Of a DNA stretch of 64,000 bases, positions 25,917-34,217 are shown one piece after another. Both the position numbers and the translations under genes were made by a program. Under the pieces are notes generated by a model. That model saw nothing but the letters and a program-made list of their open reading frames with translations, was not told the origin of the DNA and ran no database searches. Source of the DNA: Solirubrobacteraceae bacterium (GTDB taxonomy: Bacteria > Actinomycetota > Thermoleophilia > Solirubrobacterales > Solirubrobacteraceae); contig JAUJOT010000005.1 in NCBI GenBank assembly GCA_030447505.1, positions 259,295 to 323,294 of the forward strand. Reading direction: 5' to 3'. Positions within the stretch are counted from its first letter, which is position 1, and each line of letters opens with the position of its first letter.

Positions 25917-26246
25917 ATGGCGACGGTCATCCCGATCGAGGACCTGCGGCGCAGCGCGACGGCGGCGCTGTTCGAGGGCCGCGAAGACGTGGCGGTCTCG
26001 ATCTTCGTCACCGCCTACGAGCGCGGGCAGGGTCCGTCGCTGCACCTGCACCCCTACCCGGAGGTGTTCGTCGTGCAGGCCGGCACGGCGGCCTTCACGG
26101 TCGGCAACGACGAGCTCGCCGTCAGGCCAGGTCACATCGTGGTCGTCCCGGCACGGACCGCTCACGCCTTCACGTGCGCCGGCGACGACACGCTGCGCGT
26201 GGTCAGCGTCCACCCGAGCGGCACCGTCGAGCAGACGAACCTGTAG
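25917..26246 (+). CDS. Small cupin-domain protein
   Basis: Single-domain cupin of 109 aa. Cupin motif 1 is GPSLHLHPYPEVFVVQAG, with both His and the Glu metal ligands, and motif 2 is PGHIVVVPARTAHAF with its His. It may be a metal-dependent oxygenase, isomerase or a binding protein; sequence does not say which. The ATG lies only 11 bp beyond the TA flank of the IS630 element, so its native promoter and probably its ribosome-binding site have been displaced. Confidence 0.88.
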   Translation: MATVIPIEDLRRSATAALFEGREDVAVSIFVTAYERGQGPSLHLHPYPEVFVVQAGTAAFTVGNDELAVRPGHIVVVPARTAHAFTCAGDDTLRVVSVHPSGTVEQTNL

Positions 26247-26282
26247 CCGCGCGGGCGGCCGCGGCGATCGTCGAGTCCTACG

Positions 26283-27431
26283 TCATCCCCGCGGCGGCAC
26301 GATCCGCAGGATGCGGTCGTCTTCGGCGACCGGGTCGCCGCGGCCGTCGCGATTGCTCGTCAGGACGTACAGCGAGCCGTCGGGCGCCTCGACGACGGTC
26401 CGAAGGCGGCCGAAGCGGCCCTCGAACAGCGCCTCGCCACGGTCGCCGTTGCCGTCGAGCGGGACGCGCCGCAACTGCTCGCCGCGCAGTGCCGCGACGA
26501 GGAGATCACCCGTCCACGAGGAGCCGGGCCGCGTGACGAACGTGGCGCCCGACGGCGCGATCGTCTCCGGGTAGACGACCAGCGGCGCGGCGAAGTCGCC
26601 GTGGTCGGCGCCCGTGACCTCCGGCCAGCCGTAGTTGCGGCCCTCGCGGATGGCGTTGATCTCGTCGTCGCCGGCGGGCCCGTGCTCGGTCGCGACGAGC
26701 CGGTCGCTGCCGGGCTCCCAGTCCAGCCCCTGCGGGTTGCGGTGGCCGAGCGAGACGATCTCCGCCTCGCCGCCTTCGCCGCGGTACTGCTCGGGCGTCA
26801 TGCGCAGGAACTTCCCGTTGCGCGAGTCCGGGTCCTGTGCGAGCTGGGGGCGGCCGGCGTCGCCTGTCGCGATGTAGAGGCGCTCGTCGGGACCGAACGC
26901 GATGCGCCCGCTGTCGTGGATCGCCCCCGCCTCGATGTCGCCGAGGATCACGGCGTCCTCCGTCAGGCGTCCGTCGCGGAAGCGGTAGCGGGCCAGGCGC
27001 ATGCCGTCCGCGGTGGTGAAGAAGAGGTAGACGAAGCGGTTGTCCTCGAACTCGGGGTCGAGTGCCAGGCCGAGCAGACCGCCCTCGCCCTGCGCTGAGA
27101 CGTCGACGCGCGCGAGCGGCTCGTCGCGCAGCCTGCCGTCGGCGCCGAGCAGCCGGACGCGTCCGGGGCGCTCGGTGACAAGCGCGCGGCCGTCGGGCAG
27201 CAAGGCGATGTCCCACGGCACCTCGAGGCCGGTGGCCACGGTCTCGACGCGCGCTGCGCCGTCGCTGCGTGCGAGGCGTTCGCGGCGCTGCGTCGTCGTC
27301 CGCGGCGCTGCCGGCGCCGCCGGCGGCGTCGTCGCCGTGGTCCCGGCGGCGCCGCCCGTCTCGTCGTCACCGCCGCAGGCCGAGAGGGCGAGGAGCGCGG
27401 TCAGCAGGGCGAGGAGGAGGCGGGAGGACAC
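26283..27431 (-). CDS. PQQ-type soluble glucose/sorbosone dehydrogenase, lipoprotein
   Basis: Exported lipoprotein of 382 aa: signal peptide LLLALLTALLALSAC with a lipobox (LSAC), then an Ala/Thr/Pro linker and a six-bladed propeller of the GSDH family. Motifs: TGLEVPWDIALLPDGRALVTER, GEGGLLGLALDPEF, HDSGRIAFGPDERLYIATGD and GHRNPQGLDWEPGSDRLVATEHGP. These match Asd-like PQQ aldose dehydrogenases; the catalytic His and Ca/PQQ ligands are plausible but not checked one by one. It is expected to oxidise sugars outside the membrane. It converges with the cupin gene. Confidence 0.9.
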   Translation of the reverse strand: MSSRLLLALLTALLALSACGGDDETGGAAGTTATTPPAAPAAPRTTTQRRERLARSDGAARVETVATGLEVPWDIALLPDGRALVTERPGRVRLLGADGRLRDEPLARVDVSAQGEGGLLGLALDPEFEDNRFVYLFFTTADGMRLARYRFRDGRLTEDAVILGDIEAGAIHDSGRIAFGPDERLYIATGDAGRPQLAQDPDSRNGKFLRMTPEQYRGEGGEAEIVSLGHRNPQGLDWEPGSDRLVATEHGPAGDDEINAIREGRNYGWPEVTGADHGDFAAPLVVYPETIAPSGATFVTRPGSSWTGDLLVAALRGEQLRRVPLDGNGDRGEALFEGRFGRLRTVVEAPDGSLYVLTSNRDGRGDPVAEDDRILRIVPPRG

Positions 27432-27517
27432 GGCGCTGGGCTACCCGCAGAGCACGCCGAGCACCGGCCGGCGTCGGTGGGCGTCGGCGGCGGCGGGTGA
27501 GCGAAGATTGCCGTCCC

Positions 27518-28402
27518 ATGACCGTCGGTAACTTCCTTGGTCTCGACGAGCGCCATTCGAGCTTCGACCGCGCAGGCGTCCTCGTCTTGCCGCTTGCGCT
27601 CGAGGCGACCGTCAGTTACGGCGGCGGGACGGCACGCGGGCCGGCGGCGATCATCGAGGCCTCGCAGCAGGTCGAGCTGTACGACCGCGAGCACGACGAC
27701 GAGCCCGCGCTCGAATACGGCGTCCACACGCTCGACGCGCCGCAGCTCGCTGCCGACGATCCCGAGGCGGCGGTCGCGCAGATCGCCGCCGCGGTCGCTC
27801 GGGCTGCGGCGAGCGGCAAGCTCGTGGTCGCGCTCGGCGGCGAGCACACGATCAGCGCCGGTGTCAGCCGCGGGCTGCTCGAGGCGTTCGAGGGCCCGCT
27901 CAGCGTCGTGCAGATCGATGCGCATTGCGATCTACGCGAGACGTATGAGGGCTCGCGCTACAGCCACGCCTGCGTCGCACGGCGGATGCTCGACGACCCG
28001 CGCGTCGAGCAGGTGCTGCAGTTCGGCGTGCGCTCGGCTGCCGCCGAGGAGGTCGCGTTCGCGCGCGGGCACCCCGAGCGCGTGCGCGTGTGGTGGGCGC
28101 AGGAGGTGCAGGACGGCGCCTGGCACGAGGAGCTGCGAGACCGGCTCGAGGGCCGTCGCGTGCATCTGACGATCGACGTCGACGGGCTTGATCCCGCAGT
28201 CGTCCCGGCGACCGGCACGCCCGAGCCTGACGGGCTGCGATGGCGCGAGGTGCTCGACGTCGTCCGCACGACCGCGCGCAGCGCCTCGATCGTCGGCGTC
28301 GACTGCGTCGAGTTGGCGCCGCAGCCGGCGCTGCACGCCGCCGACTTCGCCGTCGCCAAGCTCGTCTACAAGACCATCACCTACGCAGTGAACGGAGGCT
28401 GA
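27518..28402 (+). CDS. speB: Agmatinase/arginase-family ureohydrolase
   Basis: Ureohydrolase of 294 aa with all binuclear Mn ligands in place: H110 (LGGEHT), D134, H136 and D138 (QIDAHCDLR), D220 and D222 (TIDVDGLDP). The SHAC variant at 149-152 and the short length fit agmatinase (agmatine to putrescine and urea) better than arginase. It is followed 6 bp later by a deoxyhypusine-synthase homologue, so its putrescine product probably feeds that enzyme. Start ATG 27518, directly ahead of the motif-rich part; 86 bp separate it from the divergent dehydrogenase gene. Confidence 0.9.
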   Translation: MTVGNFLGLDERHSSFDRAGVLVLPLALEATVSYGGGTARGPAAIIEASQQVELYDREHDDEPALEYGVHTLDAPQLAADDPEAAVAQIAAAVARAAASGKLVVALGGEHTISAGVSRGLLEAFEGPLSVVQIDAHCDLRETYEGSRYSHACVARRMLDDPRVEQVLQFGVRSAAAEEVAFARGHPERVRVWWAQEVQDGAWHEELRDRLEGRRVHLTIDVDGLDPAVVPATGTPEPDGLRWREVLDVVRTTARSASIVGVDCVELAPQPALHAADFAVAKLVYKTITYAVNGG

Positions 28403-28408
28403 GCCGCG

Positions 28409-29392
28409 ATGCAGTACGCGCAGGAGGTCAAGCGGTTCATCCGCCACCACTACCGCCACTTCAACTCGGCCGCGCTGATAGATGCAGCAGAGGGCTACGC
28501 GAAGCTCGTGTCTGACGGCGGGCGAATGTTCCTGACGCTGGCCGGCGCGATGAGCACCGCCGAACTCGGGATCTCGCTCGCCGAGATGATCCGCGCGGAA
28601 AAGGTCCATGCGATCTGCTGCACCGGCGCCAACCTCGAAGAGGATGTCTTCAACCTCGTGGCGCACGACCACTACGTGCGCGTCCCCAACTACCGTGAGC
28701 TGACGCCGCAGGACGAGCAGGCGCTGCTCGAGCGCCACCTCAACCGCGTCACCGACACCTGCATCCCGGAGGAGGAGGCGATCCGCCGCATCGAAGACGC
28801 GATCCTCGACGAGTGGGTGTCGGCGGACAAAGCCGGTGAGCGCTTGTTCCCGCATCAGTTCCTGTACCGGATCCTGCGCGGCGGACGGTTGGAGCCCCAC
28901 CACCAGATCGACCCGAACGACTCCTGGATCGTGGCCGCGAGCGAGCAGGACCTGCCGATCTTCGTGCCCGGCTGGGAGGACTCGACGAGCGGCAACATCT
29001 ACACGTCTCACTGTCTCAACGGCACGATCCGCGATGTCCACACGGTGCGCACGGGGATCGAGTACATGATGGCGTTGACCGAGTGGTACCGCGTGGAGTC
29101 GGCCGAGAATGCGATCGGTTTTCTTCAGATCGGCGGTGGCATCGCGGGCGACTTCCCGATCTGCGTCGTGCCGATGCTGCGCCAGGACATGGACCTCGTC
29201 GACACGCCGCTGTGGAGCTACTTCTGTCAGATCAGCGACTCGACGACGAGCTACGGCTCATATTCCGGCGCCGTGCCCAACGAGAAGATCACCTGGGAGA
29301 AGCTGTCGATCGACACGCCGCGCTTCGTGATCGAATCGGATGCGACGATCGTCGCCCCGCTCATCTTCGCGTACGTGCTGGCCGGCGACTGA
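28409..29392 (+). CDS. Deoxyhypusine-synthase-family protein (possible homospermidine synthase)
   Basis: Protein of 327 aa of the deoxyhypusine synthase (DHS) family. The NAD-binding strands (GGRMFLTLAGAMSTAELG; ICCTGANLEEDVFN), the glycine-rich IGGGIAGDFPICVVP, and the catalytic lysine K298 in NEKITWEKLS (matching SWGKI of eukaryotic DHS) are all present. Bacteria lack eIF5A, so the family cannot make hypusine here. Related bacterial proteins act as homospermidine synthases on putrescine/spermidine, which fits the agmatinase 6 bp upstream. That activity is inference from context. Canonical length. Confidence 0.88.
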   Translation: MQYAQEVKRFIRHHYRHFNSAALIDAAEGYAKLVSDGGRMFLTLAGAMSTAELGISLAEMIRAEKVHAICCTGANLEEDVFNLVAHDHYVRVPNYRELTPQDEQALLERHLNRVTDTCIPEEEAIRRIEDAILDEWVSADKAGERLFPHQFLYRILRGGRLEPHHQIDPNDSWIVAASEQDLPIFVPGWEDSTSGNIYTSHCLNGTIRDVHTVRTGIEYMMALTEWYRVESAENAIGFLQIGGGIAGDFPICVVPMLRQDMDLVDTPLWSYFCQISDSTTSYGSYSGAVPNEKITWEKLSIDTPRFVIESDATIVAPLIFAYVLAGD

Positions 29393-29420
29393 AGCGCGCT
29401 CATCGTCTGTTGCGCGTGAG

Positions 29421-29442
29421 CCGCCGCAGCCCGACGCGGCGG
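29421..29442. terminator. Hairpin between convergent genes
   Basis: CCGCCGC (29421-29427) and GCGGCGG (29436-29442) form a perfect 7-bp stem with an 8-nt loop in the short gap between the DHS-like gene and the convergent decarboxylase gene. Confidence 0.5.
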
Positions 29443-29485
29443 ATCCGGCGGGCGATCGGGGGGTGGTCACGTGTGATCTCGTTCA

Positions 29486-31018
29486 TCATCCCCCGCCGCC
29501 GTTGCTGCGCCGCCGCAGCGGCGTCGCGGGGATCGGGTGATCACGCTGGCACGCGCCCGCCAGGGCGACCGTGCCCGCCGCCGCAGGTGCAGCGAGCGTC
29601 GTCGGCTCGGCGCTCTGCAAGAAGTCCATCAGGCGATCGACGTCGTCGGCGCCGGTCGTGTGGTTGAGCACGCACACGCGCAGCGTGTAGCGGCCGTTGA
29701 CGATCGTCGACGACACGAGTCCGAGCCCGCTCTGCTCCAGCGCGACGACCAGCGCAGCGTTGTGGGCGTCGACCTCGTCCTCGTTCGCCGCTCCCGGAAA
29801 GCGGCGGCGAAAGCAGATCACGCCGAGCGACGCCGGCGCCGTCAGCTCCAACGCATCGGCGGCGTCGACGCGCTCGCGCACACGCTCTGCGAGGTCAAGC
29901 GAGCGATCGACAGCCGCCGTGAACGCGTCGACTCCGAAGTACTGCAGCGAAACCCAGACCTTCAGGGCGCGCGCGCTGCGCGTGAGCTGCAGGCCGCGGT
30001 CGGAGAGGTTCGTCTCGTCGCCGGCGCAGCAGTCCTGCAGGTAATCGGGCGTCATCTGAAACGCAGTCCGCAGAACGCTGTCATCACGCACGAGCAGGGC
30101 GCCGCACTCGTACGGCTGGTAGAGCCACTTGTGCGGATCGAGCGTTACCGAGTCGGCTGCGTCGAGGCCGCGCAGGAGCTCGCGCCCGCGCTCGGTCAAG
30201 ACCGCGAACCCGCCGTAGGCCGCGTCGACGTGCAGCCATACGCCGCGCTCCCGGCACAACTGGGAGAGCGGGGTGAGCGGGTCGACCGCGCCGGTGTTCG
30301 TCGTGCCCGCAGTGGCCGCCACGAACAGCGGCCGCCGGCCGGCACGCACGTCGGCGTCCATGGCCGCGGCGAGAATGCGTGGATCGATCCGAAACCGCGC
30401 GTCGGTCGGGAGCACGCGCAGCTGCTCGGGACGGAAGCCGAGCACGCGCGCCGAGCGCGCGAGCGACGAGTGCGCCTGATCGGAGACGTATCCGACGAGG
30501 TCGGCCGACATGTCGCCGACGAGCGTTTCGCGCGCACACGCCAGCGCCGTCAGGTTTGCGGCGGAGCCCCCGTCGACGAGCACGCCGCCGGCGCCGGCGG
30601 GGTAGCCGATCCACTGCTTGAACCAGGCGAGCACCTCGAGCTCGAGCTGCGTCGGCCCGGCGGACTCCATCCACGAGCCGGCGTAGATGTTGCAGGCGCT
30701 GGCGATGAAGTCACCAAGCGCGCCCGGCCACGTCCCGCAGAACGGGATGAACGCAAAGAAGCCCGGATGGTCACCGCGGCTCATGAACGGCAGCACGTCG
30801 CGATCGAGGCGCGCGAGGATCGCGTCGAAGTCCTGACCCGCCGCCGGTGGTGGGCCGGACAGGCGGTCGCGCATCTCCTGCGGCGACGCGCGGCGCAGCG
30901 GCGGAATCGACCGATCGCACAACCGCTGCACGAGCATGTCGACGGTGCGGTAGCCGTACGCGCGCATCGCCTCCGGATCGACCCCGAGCGGGTCGCCGTT
31001 GCCGTCTGCCTCACGCAC
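29486..31018 (-). CDS. Group II PLP-dependent decarboxylase (aromatic-L-amino-acid decarboxylase-like)
   Basis: PLP enzyme of 510 aa. The Schiff-base lysine is K297 in LDPHKWLYQ, with H183 stacking on PLP (VSDQAHSSLARS) and D265 in WLHVDAAYGGF. N-terminal helix pair and the FFAFIPFCGTWPGALGDF stretch match aromatic amino-acid decarboxylases (tyrosine, tryptophan, DOPA type). Diaminobutyrate/glutamate decarboxylases of the same group are possible alternatives. The start is GTG 31018, as there is no in-frame ATG before the conserved core. The last 40 residues are Ala/Arg rich. It converges with the polyamine pair but need not act with it. Confidence 0.88.
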   Translation of the reverse strand: MREADGNGDPLGVDPEAMRAYGYRTVDMLVQRLCDRSIPPLRRASPQEMRDRLSGPPPAAGQDFDAILARLDRDVLPFMSRGDHPGFFAFIPFCGTWPGALGDFIASACNIYAGSWMESAGPTQLELEVLAWFKQWIGYPAGAGGVLVDGGSAANLTALACARETLVGDMSADLVGYVSDQAHSSLARSARVLGFRPEQLRVLPTDARFRIDPRILAAAMDADVRAGRRPLFVAATAGTTNTGAVDPLTPLSQLCRERGVWLHVDAAYGGFAVLTERGRELLRGLDAADSVTLDPHKWLYQPYECGALLVRDDSVLRTAFQMTPDYLQDCCAGDETNLSDRGLQLTRSARALKVWVSLQYFGVDAFTAAVDRSLDLAERVRERVDAADALELTAPASLGVICFRRRFPGAANEDEVDAHNAALVVALEQSGLGLVSSTIVNGRYTLRVCVLNHTTGADDVDRLMDFLQSAEPTTLAAPAAAGTVALAGACQRDHPIPATPLRRRSNGGGG

Positions 31019-31248
31019 TGACCGTGCATCCTCACAGGCACGCGCCGACGCCGCAACGCGAGCCCCGCGGCTGAAAGACCCACCAACCGCGCCTCGTGAC
31101 GGCGTTCGGTGGCCTGCCGCCTCGGCCTCGCGCGCCGCCACGCGCGCAACGTAAGCCGACGGCAGCCGCGCTCTTGACTCACCTGGCCGGGTACCCCAGC
31201 GCGAGTCTCGAACGCGCTCGATCCCAACGAACCGAGAACGGAGCTCCG

Positions 31249-31770
31249 ATGCTCGATCGCTCACGCTGGATCCGCCACGATCGCCATCGCTCGATCGACG
31301 TTGCCGGCCGCGTCCGAGCCGGCACATGGAAGGGAATGGTCGCCGGGGCCGGCGGCGTCGCGGTGATGACGCTCGGCGAGAAGATCGAGCAGCGCCTCAC
31401 CGGCCGCCCGGACTCGTACATGCCGGCGCACACGCTTCAGCGCCTTCTCGGCCGGCAGCCCGACGGCGAGCCGCGCGCAATGAACCTCGGCATGCACATC
31501 GGCCAGGCGATCCTCCTCGGAGCCTGGCGGGGATTGATGGCAGAAGGGGGCCTGCGCGGCCCGCGCGCGTCGGCGATGTTCACCGTCATCCGCCTTGCGA
31601 ACGACCAGACGCTCGAGAACATCACCGGGCAGGGCGCCCCTCCTTGGACGTGGCCGCGCCGCGAGCTGATCGTCGATGTCCTGCACAAAGCGGTATATGC
31701 CTTCGCCACGGGTGTCATCGCCGACGCGCTTGCCGAAGATCCGCCGGCCTGGCAGGAGGCGCGGCGCTGA
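31249..31770 (+). CDS. Membrane-associated hypothetical protein
   Basis: Protein of 173 aa: a basic N-terminus, a hydrophobic stretch GMVAGAGGVAVMTLGEKIEQ, a loop with conserved-looking MNLGMHIGQAILLGAWRGLMA, and a C-terminal membrane helix (VYAFATGVIADAL). Same general plan as the product of 12345-12875. GGAG at 31240 precedes the ATG. Function unknown. Confidence 0.72.
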   Translation: MLDRSRWIRHDRHRSIDVAGRVRAGTWKGMVAGAGGVAVMTLGEKIEQRLTGRPDSYMPAHTLQRLLGRQPDGEPRAMNLGMHIGQAILLGAWRGLMAEGGLRGPRASAMFTVIRLANDQTLENITGQGAPPWTWPRRELIVDVLHKAVYAFATGVIADALAEDPPAWQEARR

Positions 31771-31828
31771 GCGAGGAGCGGTCGGGCTCGGACGACAAGA
31801 CGTTTGAGAACTGCAACTGAGGGACGCG

Positions 31829-32194
31829 TTGTCCGCAGATCAGCACCGAGACCTTGACCTGTCCGGCGAAGGCCTGGGTCCCGCTGTGGCCTCCGTTTCG
31901 AGGCCGGGCTACGAGGCGAGCTTGCACCTCGAGCGCGCCACGCAGCAGCTCTGGCTCGTCGAGCGCAGCCATGACTCGCACGGCGAAGACTGGACGGCTG
32001 CGGCGGCGCACGACGCGCTCGCCGCCTCGTTCGCGGAGGGCAGGCTGATCGTCGGCGGTCAAGTGTCCCTGCCTACCGTGGACGTCGAGGCTGTCGTTGG
32101 CGCTCGCGTTCAAGCGAATGCCCGCAGGCGCTTCGCGCTTGGGCTCAGACAGCGCTTCGGCCGACTGGCGAGGGAAACGCACTCCTATCCGTAG
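31829..32194 (+). CDS. Hypothetical protein (121 aa)
   Basis: TTG start at 31829 with GAGGGA a few bases upstream. The frame has the strong GC3 bias typical of real genes here. Recognisable secondary structure only: a strand LWLVERSHDSHGED, a helix AAAHDALAASFAEG and a basic helix at the C-terminus (ANARRRFALGLRQRF). It follows the 31249 gene by 58 bp on the same strand. No family recognised. Confidence 0.5.
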   Translation: MSADQHRDLDLSGEGLGPAVASVSRPGYEASLHLERATQQLWLVERSHDSHGEDWTAAAAHDALAASFAEGRLIVGGQVSLPTVDVEAVVGARVQANARRRFALGLRQRFGRLARETHSYP

Positions 32195-32227
32195 TGCCGC
32201 CGCCGCCGGCGCAGCCGAGCCCGGCCG

Positions 32228-33052
32228 TCAGCGGGGCGTGTCCCAGGCCTGTAGGAGCGCGAGCGGGTCGACCGGTTCGCCGCCTTCGTGCCACCCAGGT
32301 GCAGTCCAGAGCTCGAAATGCAGATGACACGCGCTGGCCGCGCCGGTCTGTCCGACCTGACCGAGCGGTTGGCCGGCGCTGACGCGCTGTCCTTGCTCGA
32401 CGGCGGCGGGGGCGAGCAAGTGCATGTAGGCCTGGCTCGTGCCGTCGTCGGCCTTGATGACGACGTAGTTGCCCGCCCGAGCGTGGAAGCGGGTCAGCGT
32501 GACCTGGCCCGCGAGCGCGGCGACGAGTGGTGTGCCGCAGGCGGCGAGAACGTCCTGCCCCTGGTGCCGGCGCGGGCCGCCGAAGCGGTTGATCTCGCTG
32601 CCGTAGTCGTGCGCGCCCTGAACGGGGAACACACCGGGCAGCGCTGCGACCGGCGCTGTCGCGGGCGGCGCGACAGCCGGCGGCAGGACCCGCAGGCGCG
32701 GGCCCGCGGCCGCGCTGTCGGCGGCGAGGACGCGCAGCCTGCCGCTGCGCGCTGACGCCGGGACCGTGACGAGCACGCGGTGCGGACTGGCGGCCTCGGG
32801 GCGCGCGCGACGATCGTCACGCGATCCGCGGGCACCGAGGAAGATCACCGTTCGCGTCTGCGCGAGGTTCTCCCCGCTCAAGCGCAGCACATACCCGCGC
32901 GGGCAGCTGGTCTGCTCGCCCGTCCCGCATTTCAGGGTCTTGACCTCGGGCTTCGAGTACCGTGCGCCACCGCTGCGCGGCGACGCGTGCGCGAGCGCCG
33001 CCGCCGGCATCGCAAGCACGGCGAGCAGCGTCACGGCCACGGCGCGGCGCAT
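32228..33052 (-). CDS. M23 (lysostaphin-type) peptidase, exported
   Basis: Cell-wall metallopeptidase of 274 aa. A Sec signal peptide (VAVTLLAVLAMPAAALAHA) is followed by an Ig/IPT-like domain (about 35-125) and an M23 domain with the zinc ligands H163 and D167 (RRHQGQDV) and H245 in HLHFELW, plus catalytic H211 (AYMHLL). It would cut peptidoglycan cross-bridges outside the membrane. The 5' leader contains a c-di-AMP riboswitch (33085-33238). Such switches generally turn wall hydrolases off when c-di-AMP is high. Confidence 0.93.
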   Translation of the reverse strand: MRRAVAVTLLAVLAMPAAALAHASPRSGGARYSKPEVKTLKCGTGEQTSCPRGYVLRLSGENLAQTRTVIFLGARGSRDDRRARPEAASPHRVLVTVPASARSGRLRVLAADSAAAGPRLRVLPPAVAPPATAPVAALPGVFPVQGAHDYGSEINRFGGPRRHQGQDVLAACGTPLVAALAGQVTLTRFHARAGNYVVIKADDGTSQAYMHLLAPAAVEQGQRVSAGQPLGQVGQTGAASACHLHFELWTAPGWHEGGEPVDPLALLQAWDTPR

Positions 33053-33084
33053 CAGTCGGTGAACGGTCCGGGCGATCGTCAGCT

Positions 33085-33238
33085 TCCTGTCTCCAGGCGC
33101 CTACGAGGTGAGCTGACGGGCTCGCACGCAACCAGCGCGCTACGGCTTGCACAGAAGCCGATTCGCCCCAACGACCCGGTTCCCCCGCTCCCACCGGCAC
33201 TGGCCCGGCGAGACTCGGCGCATCAACGCCACGCAGCC
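33085..33238 (-). ncRNA. c-di-AMP riboswitch (ydaO-yuaA type)
   Basis: On the minus strand the leader of the M23 gene shows the class consensus in order: GCGGGGGAACCGGG, then TTGGGGCGAATCGG, then GAGCCCGTCAGCTCACC continuing as TCGTAGGCG. These match the conserved core of the ydaO class (GGGGGA-CC, GGGGYGAATC, CCGTCAGCTAACCTCGTAGGCG) with a C in place of the commonest A in one position. It ends about 30 nt before the ATG. In actinobacteria this class often precedes resuscitation factors and M23/NlpC wall hydrolases. Confidence 0.93.
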
Positions 33239-33557
33239 TAACGCGCCGTCCGGCATCGCGCACGCCGCACGTCGCGATGTTGGCGTCACGCGTGCCCCGC
33301 AGCGGCCGTCCGAGGGAGTAGCTGGCGCGTGCGCAGCCGTGATCGGAACTTCGCGCCCGCGCCGCCGGGTACGCTCGCGAACGTGAGCCCGATCGCCCTA
33401 CGAGCCGAGCTGCGCCGCCGGCGCTCTTGCTCGCTCTCGTCGCTCGTGCTGCTCTGCATCAGTCGGCGTTGATCGGCAGCTGACCGCCGACGCGCCTCAT
33501 GCGCGCCGCGGATCGCGTGTGCCCGATCAACCGAAGACCAAGGAGACCCACCACTCA
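33239..33557. other. Intergenic region, about 320 bp
   Basis: Holds the presumed promoter of the riboswitch-M23 transcript (minus) and the leader of the DUF305 gene (plus), for which AAGGAG at 33540 is the ribosome-binding site. I see no gene. Confidence 0.5.
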
Positions 33558-34169
33558 ATGAGACTCATCAACACAAGCACGCTGGCGGCGCTCGCGGCTG
33601 CCGCAGCGCTGGCCGTCGCCGCCTGCGGCGACGACGAAACCAGCAGCAGCTCGGCGTCGGGCGCCGGCGGAAACGGCGTCGACCGCGCGTTCGTGGCGGA
33701 CATGATCCCGCACCACGAGTCGGCGATCGAGATGGCCAAGATCGCTCAGCAGCGCGGCGAGAGCGCGTTCGTCAAACAGCTCGCCGACGACATCGCGACC
33801 TCGCAGAGCGAGGAGATCGCGACGATGCGCCGTGAGGACGAGGAACTCGAGCAGGCCGGCGTCAAGCGCGGCTCGCTCGGCGTGCCCGACCACATGAAGG
33901 GGATGGAGGACGACCCCGCGAAGCTGAAGACCGCTGAGCCGTTCGACGCAGCGTTCATCAAGATGATGATCCCCCACCACGAGGGCGCGATCGAGATGGC
34001 CGAGGTCGAGCTCGCCAAGGGCGAGGACCCCGAGCTCAAGGCCCTCGCGCAGGACATCATCGACGCCCAGCAGCGCGAGATCGCCGACATGCGCAAGCAC
34101 CTCGCCGACAGCGGCTCCTCCGACGGCGGCACGCAGGACGGCGATCACGGCTCCGGACACTCGGGCTGA
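33558..34169 (+). CDS. DUF305-family lipoprotein
   Basis: Exported lipoprotein of 203 aa; lipobox VAAC follows a signal peptide. Two DUF305 repeats: AFVADMIPHHESAIEMAK and AFIKMMIPHHEGAIEMAE, each with the HH pair that likely binds metal; Met/His-rich spacers are typical of copper-associated members. The C-terminus is His/Asp/Gly rich. AAGGAG precedes the ATG at 33558. The Lgt gene that lipidates such proteins is next. Metal binding is inferred from family knowledge. Confidence 0.9.
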   Translation: MRLINTSTLAALAAAAALAVAACGDDETSSSSASGAGGNGVDRAFVADMIPHHESAIEMAKIAQQRGESAFVKQLADDIATSQSEEIATMRREDEELEQAGVKRGSLGVPDHMKGMEDDPAKLKTAEPFDAAFIKMMIPHHEGAIEMAEVELAKGEDPELKALAQDIIDAQQREIADMRKHLADSGSSDGGTQDGDHGSGHSG

Positions 34170-34217
34170 GGGCCGCGCGGTGCGGCGCCGGCCGATCCGG
34201 CGCCGCCGCGCCTGCTC

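Noticed and set aside
28409..29392. Hypusine synthesis
   Set aside because: The eIF5A substrate is absent from bacteria; the family name alone does not imply hypusination.
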